Made by a program: the position numbers and the translations under genes. A stretch of DNA of 64,000 bases, taken from NCBI GenBank assembly GCA_016271365.2, contig JADMNL010000028.1, positions 54,392,001-54,456,000 on the forward strand. The letters run 5' to 3'. The DNA is from Neoceratodus forsteri. Its lineage: Eukaryota > Chordata > Ceratodontiformes > Ceratodontidae. Below the pieces are notes generated by a model. That model searched no databases and had not been told where the DNA came from. It was given only the letters and a program-made list of their open reading frames with translations. Position 1 is the first letter of the stretch. Each line of letters starts with the position of its first letter. Below, piece by piece: positions 46,657-56,847 of this stretch.

Positions 46657-48431
46657 CTATGGCCCAGCTGGCTGCTCATCCTCCGCCTGGTCCTGCACCG
46701 TCCTGTGCCGCCTCCTCCGAAGGCCATGGCGTCTGATTGATTGGAGGATGGCCTGATTTTCGATCGACACCCGTGTGAGGCCCCGAATATCATGGCGAAT
46801 CTGCCGGAGAACCTCGAGGCCTAGGAAAATGGGAACACAGTCAATGGCTGTGACTGACCACAACCCTGAACACCACCCAACCTGCAAGCCATATAGCCCA
46901 ATGTCCCGCACCTGTGATGGCATGCACCCACCCACAGTGAACATGCACATGGCCATCACAAACAGGCAGCACCAGCTATGCGCACCACCGCCCACACACA
47001 CTGCCCACATCAATCACAGTACAAACTAGGCTGGCAAGTGATGTGGCAATGTGGTGCGATGCCAGTTACACAGCTATGTGCCCAGTGCATGCCTGGACCA
47101 CCAGTGACGCATACAGACGTGCTGTGATACTGCACAGTGATGCATGTCACCTGTGTCGTGCCTACATACATGGATACATAGACAGTGTCGGTAGATAAGG
47201 GCCTATAGGCCACCCAGTCTGGCCATTTGACCTTGTAAGTTCACTCTGTTTTCCTATAAGTCTGTTGCACCTTACCCTGACCTCCAGAATTCCTTTATGG
47301 CTATCCCATGCATTCTAAATCCCGTGACCAAGTCAGCCTCACCACTTCCTCTGGCAGGGTGTTCCACTTGTCCACCACCCGTTCTGTGAAGAAATTCTTT
47401 CTCATGTTTCCTCTGAATCGTCCCTCCAACTTCATCCCATGCCTCTAGTCCTGGAACATCTTTTACGCTTAAAAATAGTGTTTTCCTGCACTCTGTTCCC
47501 CCTGTAAGATACTTGTATGTCCCCATCATATCCCCTTTCCTCCTCCTCCAGGGAGTACATGTTCAGTTCCTTCAACCTGTCTTCATAGGACTTGTGATGC
47601 AATCCATGCACCATCCGTGTTGCCCTCCTCTGAACCCTCTCTACCCAGTCCATGTCCATATGTAGGTATGGTCTCCAGAACTGTACACTGTACTCCAGTG
47701 TGGGGCCTCACTAGTGTCTTGTATAGTGGAATTATGACCTCCCCTTTGGTTGTGTTGTGCATGGCTGGTGGTCTTGCCCCCCCCAGCATGCAATAGCATC
47801 CATGAAGTAATGATACTCGCACTCCTCCAGCAGCTGGGTCTGCCGCTGCTGCTGCTGCTGCGGTTGGGGCACGACACCCCCCAGCACCGGGGCCCTGGCA
47901 CGGCCCACCTCACCCTCGCCCGCGTCCTCAAAATCTGGCCTGTGGGAGACATATGTTGAGACAAACATCAGTGTGACTCAAAAGCAGAGTGCCCCCTGCC
48001 CCAGTGAGAGTGCCTGCCCACACAGCCATAACCATCCATCACACAGCTGCACACACTGACACAGCCAACCGTGTCCGAGCCGGCACCTATGCACAGCCAC
48101 CCAAGCACACACACACCCCTACAGAGAATATAGGTGCATAGATGGTACACTCACCTGGCCTAGGCACCACGCCCCACCTGGCATGCGAACGCAGCTGCGT
48201 CAAGAGTTCCGGCTCTCTCCGGCGGAGGTCACTGTACCGGTGCCGGCACTGCTCAGCAGACCGGCCCCAGCCAGTGACCTCCACCAGGTCAGTGGCCACT
48301 TGCTGCCACACGTGGGTCTGAGACATGGTGAGGGGGGCCTCACCATACAGTGCCTCACAGTGGGGCTCCACCAGGGCCACCAGGTTGGCCACTTCAAGCT
48401 GGCTCCAGGACACCGCCCTCCTCCTAGCCAT
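46657..48431 (-). CDS. Harbinger SANT/Myb-like DNA-binding protein, multi-exon
   Basis: Exon 1 starts at 48431 (MARRRAVSWSQLEVANLVAL) and carries a Myb/SANT-like fold with aromatic and Arg positions in VWQQVATDLVEVTGWGRSAE and RHRYSDLRRREPEL. A good donor (CAG/GTGAGT) has its GT at 48154-48153. A matching-phase acceptor before GATTTTGAGGACG gives exon 2 from 47934, with a Gln-rich stretch (PQPQQQQQRQTQLLEEC). A last exon from about 46820 (LEVLRQIRHDIRGLTRV) ends at 46657 with an Arg-rich and acidic tail. Exon 2's donor side is close to an inserted CR1 tail, so the gene may be broken there. Harbinger SANT proteins bind the transposon ends or bring the transposase into the nucleus. Confidence 0.6.
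47163..47748 (-). mobile_element. CR1-type LINE 3'-end fragment inside Harbinger
   Basis: The plus strand reads GATACATAGACAGTGTCGG, then AGATAAGGGCC, CACCCAGTCTG and the C-terminal CR1 coding block. It matches the ends of the CR1 copies at 25799-29793 and 60690-63188. It is truncated at the 5' side near 47748, where the sequence becomes Harbinger intron or exon 2 flank. Confidence 0.87.
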
Positions 48432-48959
48432 GGCACCAACTTTACAGCAGGCAATATGGCGCCCCGCTGCGCCGTAACCCCACATGGAGTTATTACGCAA
48501 TAGACCGCCACAGGCTCCAATCACGCTGTTCGAACAACGGCATCACTTTACATGGCGCTGTCACCAGACAGCGCAATAGGGACGTACACATGGCATGCGA
48601 ACAGCGCCAGAGGGCAGAGGGCATACACAAGGTCACGGCAATGACGCAAGGCTATGCACAGTGCCATCAGACATATAGGCATCCTGCACGACTGCCAAGC
48701 TGAGCACCAGTGCCACAGTGGACTATCGCGCAGTAGTGCCACAGCGCCATATAGTGCCCAGTGCTGTAGCGCCACTGGCACAATGGTGGCCATGGCCTGA
48801 ATCGCTATCGCGCTCAGCAGTTCTGCAGCATGATAGACGCATGCGTAGCTGTCTGGGCATGCGCAATGCAGTGTAGCGCAGCCACAAACCTGCGCCATTG
48901 GCTCAGCCGACCTTCCGTATTGCGCCGCAAGCGCAAATCGCGATATTCCAGCCGACGAT

Positions 48960-49058
48960 ATGCAAATCATTCGATCAGCCATTCATAAGCGCAGTGGCGT
49001 GATTAGCATGTCATTAAAGTTGCGCCACTCCTCATTTGCATGTGTTGCGCTATAAAAA
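48960..49058. promoter_or_regulatory. Divergent promoter region between the two SANT genes of Harbinger
   Basis: A TATA box (TATAAAAA) at 49051-49058 faces the plus-strand gene that starts at 49349. Two octamer-like sites in opposite orientations, ATGCAAAT at 48960-48967 and ATTTGCAT at 49034-49041, lie between the divergent genes. GCGC-rich motifs surround them. Function is inferred from motif and position only. Confidence 0.5.
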
Positions 49059-49348
49059 TGCGACAGTGGGTTGTGCTGGCCAGATTTGGTTACTGCAGGT
49101 GAGAGGTGAGTTACATGCTGTGTGATGCTCAGGACAATGCTCATGGGCAGGTGCGGAGGATGATAAAGGCTGAGGGCTGAGCATGAAAGGGCATAGAAAG
49201 GGACAAAGGCACCCTTTCTATCAGTATCTGCCATGCGGAGAGGAAACGGGGGGGGCTTCTGCACCCCCCCGGGCCAGCAGCTATGCTCATGGGGAAATGC
49301 TGTCGACTGCACAGTGACAGGTGTCCACTTCCACCCATACAGATCACC

Positions 49349-51018
49349 ATGATTGACCAGAGCCAAGCTGAGGGTGTGGACAGCGGGCGTAGGAGGAGGC
49401 CGAACTTCACCGCGGCAGAGACAGAGGCCCTCTTCCAAGCCTACCTGGAGGATGAGCCACTATTGAGTGGATGGAGGGGCACCCCAAGGAGCGTGCAGCT
49501 GCATGGGAGGGGGTAGCTCGGGCCATCAACCTGCATGGAAGCCACAAGCGCTCCGTGCAGGAATGCAGGAAGAAGATGGGGACTGACCGCAGGAGGCTGA
49601 AGAGGAAGGTGGCAGCCTTCAGGGCAGCACGTGCTGGCACTGGTGGGTGCCCACCAGTGGTGTTGCAGCTGACCCCTACAGAGGAGACACTGGTCGCGGC
49701 CATGCAGCCAAGTGCCATTGTGGGCGTACCAGGCGGAGGATTCCAGACAGGTGGAAGCCCATCACTGCACGGTATGACATGGTGGTGTTGTTGGGGGGGG
49801 CTGTTGTTCACATGCACTCACATGTACTCTCTTTCTGTTACAGATCCTGTTCGTCTGCAGGAGACAGTGGTGGTGGTGGGTCCAGACAGTGAGGCAGACC
49901 TGCTGGACCTGGAGGAGGGACCATCTACCTCCACCACCAGCCTGCAGGCACTGCAGCAGCATGCACGCTGGGCCTACAACTCCGGTGTCAGTGATACGGG
50001 TGCAGGGGGTGCACAGCCTGTGTCACAGCAGTCTGGCATGCAGGTATGCCAGCATGCTGTGCCTATGGCAGTGGCACGCACCTGCACCATTGATGATAGC
50101 AGGCCTGCATTGGGCAGTGATAGGTGTGTGTCCCATGACGGACACATGGCAGGCCAGCATGTGCCCCTGGGCCTTCCTGGTTCACACCTGTGTACCAGCA
50201 TGCTGGCACAGTCCCAGGCTGTGCCTGTCAGCACCAGTGGGGCAGCACCGGTGGCTGTGCAGGTGTCTGGCACTGTTGTCAGCACGGAGGTGGAACAGGT
50301 GGACCTGGGGGCTCAGCAGTTGGAGGGGCGGCAGCAGCAGTCGCACACCAGGTCTGGGGGTACAGTGTCAATCAGTGGCACATGTCCACCACTCATTGAT
50401 CCACCCATACCTGGTCCTGGCGAACAGCACCCACCCTCAAGGGGTGCTGTGCAACAGGACCATCCACACCCTGGGGGTCACGAGGCCATTGGGGCAGAGT
50501 ACCCATTGGACGTGCACACCCGCCTGCTGCAGGACTCGGTACAGCTGCAGGGGTGGGTTGCAAGGTCCGTGGAGGCACTGTCTGTGTCCATGGAGCGGCA
50601 TAGCCAGGAGTGTGCTCGGGACCGAGCCGAGCTGGTCCTTATGCGGATGGATGTGACCGCTGCCATTGACAGGCTGACCCAGGCAGTGGTCTCTGTGGCA
50701 GACACATTGGCCACACTGTCAGGTGCCCCTGTACCACACACCCCACACAGTGCGCTCTCCACTCCCCATTCCTGGCGTCGTGCGACACCAGGCCTGTCGA
50801 TGCCGGGTTCTGCTGTGGGCATCCCCAGCACCCCTGGTGCAAGTTTGTTTGGCAGGATGCAGACCCCTGTGCAGGCAAGGTCACGTTTGTGCAGTGGGAC
50901 CCCTGGTGGTGCACCAGCGCCACCCAATGTGGCCTCTGCTCAGCCTGCCAGTGCTGCTGGGACATGGCGGGGCCGCCCACACATCCGTGGTGGCCGTGAG
51001 ACAGTGCTACCTGACTGA
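49349..51018 (+). pseudogene. Harbinger Myb/SANT protein with C-terminal coiled coil, one frameshift
   Basis: The start in a CACCATGA context at 49349 reads MIDQSQAEGVDSGRRRRPNF. The Myb-like domain continues as FTAAETEALFQAYLEDEP, and after a one-base indel near 49465-49475 as AAAWEGVARAINLHGSHKRS, VQECRKKMGTDRRRLKRKV. This matches the layout of Myb/SANT-like proteins of Harbinger elements. A possible 72-bp intron (GT at 49772, AG at 49843) is a multiple of three and contains no stop, so the open frame runs through it. The middle is Ser/Thr/Gly rich. The C-terminus (about 50510-50730) is helical with ERHSQECARDRAELVLMRMD. It ends at 51018. The frame is otherwise intact over 515 codons. Confidence 0.7.
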
Positions 51019-51465
51019 GCTGTCTCCCAGTGCAGGCCCTGTCTGGTGCTGCCCTGTGTGCAATGTGTGTCATGGTGGGCAGAGCACTGCTGGGTGCTCT
51101 GCTCTGCCGCTGTTCACGGACCACCTGCACACTCTCCCAACTGCTGTCCACAGGTGCGTGTGCATGATGATGCCTGCATTGCACTGTACACCAAGGTGCA
51201 AGTGTGCCCAGGTCTGACACATATGCGGACAGTCCAGGTGGTGGGGGTGGTTGGTGGTGCTGTGTGTTGGCAATGTCATTTCCGCAGTGCTGTGCTGCTG
51301 CCCATGTCCACCTGGCTGTGTGTGTGTGTGTCCATATGAGTGCTCACCCCTCTCTGATGGTGTGTTAGTATGCCTGGAACCGTCAACTCCTGACCTTCAT
51401 GCAGTGTATTCCCCTGTGTGCCTGTGGTTTGCGATGGACAGTGTTGCCTGCACATGTCCCTTGAC
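51019..51465. other. Intergenic region between convergent Harbinger genes
   Basis: Non-coding DNA between the plus-strand Myb gene and the minus-strand transposase, with a TG run near 51317-51331. It probably holds 3' ends of both genes. I see no clear AATAAA. Confidence 0.5.
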
Positions 51466-52717
51466 TTACCTGTGTTGGGCATAGTGCTCTTCTGCAATGG
51501 TGTCCCAGTGCAGCTGGGCCTCGCGGGTCAGTCGGGGTCCCTCCATCATAGGGGGCTGCTCATCACCCACATCACCGGCGCCACTGGCGTCCCCATCGCT
51601 GTCCCCCTCTTGGACCTGTACGGCTATCCCATGGTCTTTGGCCATGTTGTGCAGGATGCAACAGGCCAGGAATATCCCACAGGCCTTTTGGGGGCTGTAC
51701 TGTAGGGTTCCACCGGAGGTGTCCAGGCATCGGAAGCATGCCTTGAGCATCCCAAACACCCGCTCTATGATGTTACGTGTTGCGGCATGTGCCTCATTGA
51801 AACATAGCTGCGCTGGGGTCATGGGGCGCCAGTACGGTGTGAGCAGCCAGGGACGGAGTGGGTATCCACAGTCACCTGTGTGGAGATAGTGGAGATCAGT
51901 GTCATGTCAGGTCCATATTGCCCATATCCTTGTGTGCCACTACCATGGCACCTGTGTCATTCCACCCTTGCCCAGAGTTTGCATTCCATACATGTGTACT
52001 CACCCACTAGATGACCCGTGGGATGTTCCCAATCTCAATCGATGGCACAGTGCAGACTGGTGCCATATGAAGGCATCATGTGCTCCACCAGGGTGTGTGG
52101 CACAGACATTGATAATGCGCCAGTGGCATCACACACCACCTGGCAGTTGACACTGGAAAAACCTTTCGGTTCCGATAAGCCTGGCCGTCGGGGCCAGGTG
52201 GTGTCTTGAATAGCCACATGGGTGCAGTCTATGGCCCCTAACCATGGAGCATACTTGCTACCTGTGGAACTCCTGCATGTTTGTATGCGGCTCTGCGGCG
52301 GTGCTGGGAAATGGATGTACTCGAGCATGAGACAGCAGTGCGCTGAGGAATGGGAGGATGCGTGGCGTGGCCGACTGTGTAATGCCTGTGGTGTCCCTGT
52401 TGGCCTCTGGAAGGTGCCCGTGGCGGCGAGGCACATGCAGGCTGTCACCTTGGTCTCCAGGACAGAGCATGACTCCGTCGTGAGGTGCCTGCATCACATC
52501 ACTGCACAGCTCGCAGAAGCCGTCTCAGTATTGCCCTGTTCAGGCGGTACCAGCCCACAATCTTGATGTCTGTGTACAGCTCGAGGCTTGATGCGGGCAC
52601 GATACCGCTTCGTCGGGGCATATCAGCTGATGGGCTCCCTCCGCTGCCACGCCCTCCTGCAGCATGGTGTCTCACTCCCCTCATTACAGCTTCCATGTGG
52701 AAGCTGACACTGTCCAT
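51466..52717 (-). pseudogene. Harbinger DDE transposase (HARBI1-like), two exons, frameshifted
   Basis: The N-terminal part near 52580-52499 reads DIKIVGWYRLNRAILRRLL. The first catalytic Asp is in GAIDCTHVAIQ (52229-52227) and the second in NCQVVCDATGAL (52130). A strong donor (TGG/GTGAGT, GT at 52003-52002) and an acceptor ending at 51876 join to give HLVGDCGYPLRPWLLTPY. The Glu of the triad lies in NEAHAATRNIIERVFGMLKA (51767-51765), followed by GIFLACCILHNMA. Stop at 51466. At least two indels shift frame in exon 1 (around 52490-52440 and 52110). The enzyme would cut and paste the element at 3-bp targets, usually with the SANT partner. Confidence 0.85.
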
Positions 52718-52834
52718 CTCCTGGCTTCTGCCCCGGCTGCTGTTCCTGTGTTACCCCCGCTGCCCCCACTGCTGCTTTCACTGCACCGGGCACCCCCCAC
52801 TGGCCTCTCTGTCCTCCTGGACCCACTGTCCCTC

Positions 52835-52890
52835 TCTGCCCTTCCAGCTCCTGTCTCTCTCTTTCTCTCTCTCTCTGTCTCTCTCCCCCA
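52835..52890. repeat. CT microsatellite within Harbinger
   Basis: A run of TCTCTCTC and TTTCTCTCTCTCTC. It produces an Arg/Glu-rich minus-strand frame that is not a gene. Confidence 0.8.
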
Positions 52891-53170
52891 GTTTGCGGCC
52901 TGCTAGGGTTCTTGCACCGCTTCCTTGAGCCTTTTGTTTGGCTCCAAATCCGGTGCTCACGCAACTTCCAGCTGAGCCACTCCTGCATTGCGCAAGTGTT
53001 TGGATTATCGTGATTATGCAGACTTTATGCAGGCCGGACCCGCTTCCCTTCGGGTTGCGCATGCCTTCATTTCCATTGCGCTTGTTGCTCAGCATGTTTT
53101 CGGTGGCGCAACTGGCCCCTTCTGAATATCACAGAATGGCGCATTTTTGTAGTTGCGCACGCGCAACCCT

Positions 53171-53186
53171 TTTGAATATCTGGGCC
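53171..53186 (-). repeat. Harbinger right terminal inverted repeat
   Basis: The reverse complement reads GGCCCAGATATTCAAA, one mismatch from the left end. AAG follows at 53187-53189. Confidence 0.9.
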
Positions 53187-53820
53187 AAGGTATACAAATG
53201 GCTTCAAGAATGGGACTCTAAACTCCCATCAGGGGTTTGTTACTATTGGGTCAGTGAACTGAATCTTAAGGACACTCCGGACTTCTGGAGGAAGCTCTGG
53301 AACTCTATCTATCGATATGTTAAGCAAGATAGATTCAGGCTGATTCAATTTAACATTTTGCACCACCTTTATTTAACACCCACATATTTATTTAGATGGA
53401 AAGCACTTAACTCTCCGCTCTGTTGGAACTGTAAGTTGGAGGAGGGCTCTTTACTCCATACGCTTTGGACATGTCCGAAGATTCGATCTCTATGGGATGC
53501 TATCAATAAACTTGTACGTCCTATCCTTGGCTCTTACGCTATGAACACTCCTGAAATTTGTGTATTAACATATTTTTCCTGAGGCTACTCCTAGGTCTTG
53601 GAGAACCCAAGTGTCTCTTGTTGCTGCTGTTATGAAACTAATAATTTTAAGACACTGGTCACCTGATAGTTCCCCGTCTTTACTGGAGTGGCATCATGAG
53701 TGCACATTAGTGTTACAGTTCGAAAGACATATGGCACATATTCGAGGCCAGTCAAAGGCTTTTACATCACGGTGGGGTCGTTTAGACTCTGTGCTAAGAT
53801 CCTGGAATTCGAAAATGTAA

Positions 53821-54098
53821 TTTTTGATGGTTAGGCCAGTTATTTTACTCACCTTTTCTTATTTCTTAAAGTAACCTTGGGGGGGGATGGGATAAAGGGG
53901 GTATATTAGAATAGATAGAGTGTTGTTTTTCCTTTTTTCTCTTTTCCTTTGGGGAGAGCTTACTGTAATGCGCCCCATTTGTACTATGACAATTGATTAT
54001 GGATGTTTGAATACGAAGTGTCATAAGTGTATGCTTTTGTTTATGTAATGTTTGCTGGAGTGGCATAAAAAAAGTAATAAAATATTAATTACAAAAAA
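53821..54098 (+). other. L1 3' untranslated region and A-rich tail
   Basis: It includes a G-run (53878-53887), a T-rich stretch and a final AATAAAATATTAATTACA plus A run before the target duplication. Confidence 0.75.
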
Positions 54099-54579
54099 AA
54101 AAAGTATATTTTGAAAATTTGGTGGAAAAATTCCTAAAAATGGCTGTTTTACGAGTGTGCATTGCGCAGTTCCTACGCAGGTTCGTAAGTTCGAGAATTT
54201 TCAATATTTTTACTCCAGATTTTCAACATTGCCATTTTACCACACCTTCTTATGAGTAGTACAGCTGTCATTTTCACATCTCACCCAAAATGTGTTTGCG
54301 CTCATGTAGCGCACAATGGTGCAGTCGGTGTGCGAAATCCATGTATGGGACACATTAAGAAAATTACAGTGACACTGTTCATGAGCAGAGGTCTTAAAAT
54401 GGCTATGTTGAAAATTTGGTGAAAATTTCCTAAAAATGACTGTTTTACGAGCATGCATTGCGCAGTTCTTATGCACGCTCGTAAGTTCTCAAATTTTCAA
54501 TATTTGCACTCCAATGACTTCCCAAATATCTAAACAGCACATAGAAGCAAGCAACATTCGGCATTGACAAATGCTTGTT

Positions 54580-56283
54580 GAACTATACCCCAGGCACCAT
54601 TAACCGGGTGCCCCTGTGCACGAGCTGTTCCTCCTCAGTGGGGCCTGTCCTACATAAATAATATTAAGTAAATTCATACACAGGCATTTACAGATTCTGT
54701 ACTTTTCCTCAATCTTCTACAATATGAGAAGTTTTTTTAAAAAAATGAATATATACAAAAGCACTCTTGTGAAAATGTTGAGCGTATTTAGAACAGGAAA
54801 TTGCTCTATGGTATCTAAAGCAGTTTTGGAATTTAGCACATAAACAAATAAATACTCCTTAAGTGTCTGCCTACATCCTTTTTGAAATGACTCCAAGTAT
54901 CAGCATGTGGAGTAGGGTTACTGCAGGCTTTTCAGCTTAATTTGTAGCTGGTTTTCCCTTTCCTGCTTGCAGATGAACAGGAGGTGCATCACAAAGTTTC
55001 ACCTTGCCAGACCTCTTAGACGTTTGTTGTAGGGGAACTGCAGGTTATATGAAAAATGTTACTTTGTGTAGAAGATCTTCTTTTTCTTTTAGTTTATGCT
55101 CTTTGCTGTCCGCTTCAGTTTTTGGAGTGGCCTCAGGTTCATACCCCATGGACCACAGTTACAAACTAGCATGGAATAGGTCTCATTTTGGGGATGCAGC
55201 CCTCCCTGCAGAAAGAGCTGCCTCTGTACCTCTTCAGAGGCAGTGACTGTAGGATCAGGATGGAGCTTTGCAATCTGGGGGGCCTTATATCCCCCTGGGT
55301 TTGGGTAGTATGGCAGATTCCCCCTCAACATGTTTCCTCCCATAACTCGTCCCACATTCTACCTACACAGAAAGGTTATGTCACACCTAAGAGACCTAAA
55401 GGCCTCATTATCTGAAATGTGAGCTTAGATTGTTTCAGTGGTCACTGGGGGGGTGGTACAGTAGCATTCTCTCTTCCCTCCTACCAGAGCTCATATTTTT
55501 TTTATTTATTTTATTTAAACATTTGGTAACTTGGAAAGGACATTGAGCCGAGGCTTGTTTTCAGGAGCGACCCGGGGAATATGCTTCACAACTTCACCAT
55601 CCTTGGAGTTCTGCCAACTTGGACAGGAATGCCAGGATTGGGAATTAATCTCTAACTGTTGCTGTCACTTTATTTACTTTAGTGCTTGTCTCATATTCTT
55701 TCCTTATGGTAAAGGACTAGCAGTGATATAGCTTCCACGTGTTTCTTTTCATAACTTCTACCACTTTCCAACTCCCCAGAGGTCTGGATACTTCCAGAGC
55801 ACCAAAGGCTGCGAAGTCTGGAAAGAGCAAGCTCAGACTGCAGACTGTTTCACATGGTACAGGGGGCGCTGGTGCATTGGCCTCCTCATGCTAGTGCCCA
55901 TGTGTACCATGGCTACAGTGCCCTCTCAGAGCTCCTGCTGGCTTGGGTAGAGATGCAAGGACTGGGAATCGAGTGTCAGCTGCTGCTGCTGCTCCTTCTT
56001 TGTTAGTAAATTCATTGATTGTCACTTATTTGGCCCAATGTTAAATGACCACTGGTGGTGCTACTTATGTTCATCTCTATCGCCTGAAACATTACTGTCA
56101 GTCATATAAGATGGGGGGGCTCTGCATTTTTACCTATCTGCTCCATCCCCATGCTATTGTGTGTTCCATTTTGGCCAGAGTGAGAGGAGGTTGAGAGGCA
56201 TGTAGATAATGCTAACATATGAGAAATATGCAGAAGGTGTCCAGACATTGCTAAGCAGGTGATCATGTAATGATTAGCTGAGT
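54580..56283. other. Unassigned non-coding DNA
   Basis: About 1.7 kb without a supported gene. It includes T/A-rich runs (55496-55520) and short frames that match nothing. Confidence 0.5.
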
Positions 56284-56810
56284 GCTTTGTGACAAGGCAG
56301 TGGGTGGAGCCTGTGGGATGCTGGGGTGCATAGGGAGGGGTACTTTTAGCAGGAGGAGGGAGCTGGCGTTGCCTCTGTGTCACTTGCTGGTGAGACTCAG
56401 GACATAGACATGGTACAGGCAGTCCAGAGGAGGGCAATTAAAATGGTCCAGGGACTGCACCAAAAGTTCTATGAGGAGAGACTGAGCGATCTCACCATGT
56501 ACACCTTGCAAGAGGGTGGAGCGAGAGGGGATATGATAGAGACCTACAAGTACTCTCACATGAGGAAACTGGGTGCAGGAGGGGAGGGGAGTCTCAAAGG
56601 AGGAAGAGCACTAGAATCAGAGAGCATGTGAAGAAACTAGAGGGGGAAGTTTAAGAGGGATGTGAAAAAGTGCTACTTCACTGAACGAATGGTAGACACC
56701 TGGGATAGAGCACCAGCAGATGTGGTGGATGCAAAAACAGTAGGAGGCTTCAAGCATGGATGGATAGACACAGGGGACTATTAGTAATTAAGCGGGGAAG
56801 AGGGATGGCC
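56284..56810 (+). mobile_element. CR1-type LINE 3'-region fragment
   Basis: It begins with GCTGGGGTGCATAGGGAGGG, continues with the C-terminal coding block (DMVQAVQRRAIKMVQGLHQK, 56388-56450; RGDMIETYKYS near 56525-56560) and the final block before the 3' end. It is truncated on both sides and its frame is broken. Confidence 0.82.
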
Positions 56811-56847
56811 ACCAGGGACCAGATAAAGTGAACCTTTCTTGATCAGT

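Larger units (their letters stand above)
45637..53186. mobile_element. PIF/Harbinger DNA transposon, 7.55 kb, with three genes
   Basis: Terminal inverted repeats of 16 bp with one mismatch lie at 45637-45652 (GGCCCAGCTATTCAAA) and 53171-53186. The 3-bp target duplication AAG is at 45634-45636 and 53187-53189, and its removal restores the L1 reading frame. Subterminal regions are rich in TTGCGC and GCGCAA motifs at both ends. It contains a DDE transposase gene (minus strand, right side), a SANT/Myb gene on the plus strand and a second SANT/Myb gene on the minus strand. A CR1 tail has inserted in the left part. Confidence 0.93.
42475..53820 (+). pseudogene. L1 ORF2: endonuclease, reverse transcriptase and Cys-rich C-terminus
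   Basis: The start at 42475 reads MSQIYKLISWNVKGAKDRAK, with QETH of the endonuclease at 42589-42600. A frameshift moves to 42657, where VYGPNSD is seen. Near 42890 the GDxN block is broken by indels. From 42997 an 899-codon frame opens with SRIDYILVS and SDHAPVSVLF of the endonuclease end. The polymerase follows: DKSPGPDGYP, LSLDAKKAFDRVSWDY, GTRQGCPLSPLLFNLYLE and the active site YADD at 44566-44577. The frame runs into Harbinger at 45637 and resumes in the same frame after the duplicated AAG at 53187, giving the CWNC...CPK finger (about 53428-53480). One more frameshift near 53590 precedes the end at 53820. Confidence 0.9.
40608..54098 (+). mobile_element. Full-length L1-type LINE, interrupted by a Harbinger transposon
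   Basis: The element starts with GGTCACGTGATGGCAGCCTG and ends in an A-rich tail after TAATAAAATATTAATTAC. Target-site duplications of about 15 bp flank it (40593-40607 and 54099-54113), both ending TATTTTG and differing at two bases. Removing the 7.55-kb Harbinger insert and its duplication leaves about 5.9 kb. It has an ORF1, a long inter-ORF region and ORF2. It sits in a satellite unit of composite copy D. Confidence 0.92.
39784..54579 (-). mobile_element. Unclassified composite repeat element, copy D, split by an L1
   Basis: The left part (39784-40607) has the inner palindromic end, inner module, two H2 hairpins (40000-40028 and 40106-40134) with an H1 between, and the intron-like module. 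The right part (54114-54579) has one and a half satellite units and the outer terminus (CATTCGGCATTGACAAATGC). Without the L1 it is about 1.3 kb. The join is supported by copies B and E, which read straight through the same satellite sequence (TATTTTGAAAATTTGGTGG). Confidence 0.72.

Noticed and set aside
48183..48503. Plus-strand frame opposite the SANT exon
   Set aside because: It is the antisense shadow of the minus-strand SANT domain, which has the recognisable residues.
49471..51018. A 515-codon frame as a host gene
   Set aside because: It lies inside precisely defined Harbinger ends with target duplications and has the Myb/SANT domain expected of that family.
52623..52988. Arg/Glu-rich 121-codon minus-strand frame as part of the transposase
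   Set aside because: The central part is translated from a CT microsatellite and has no match to the Harbinger transposase N-terminus, which is clearer at 52580-52499.
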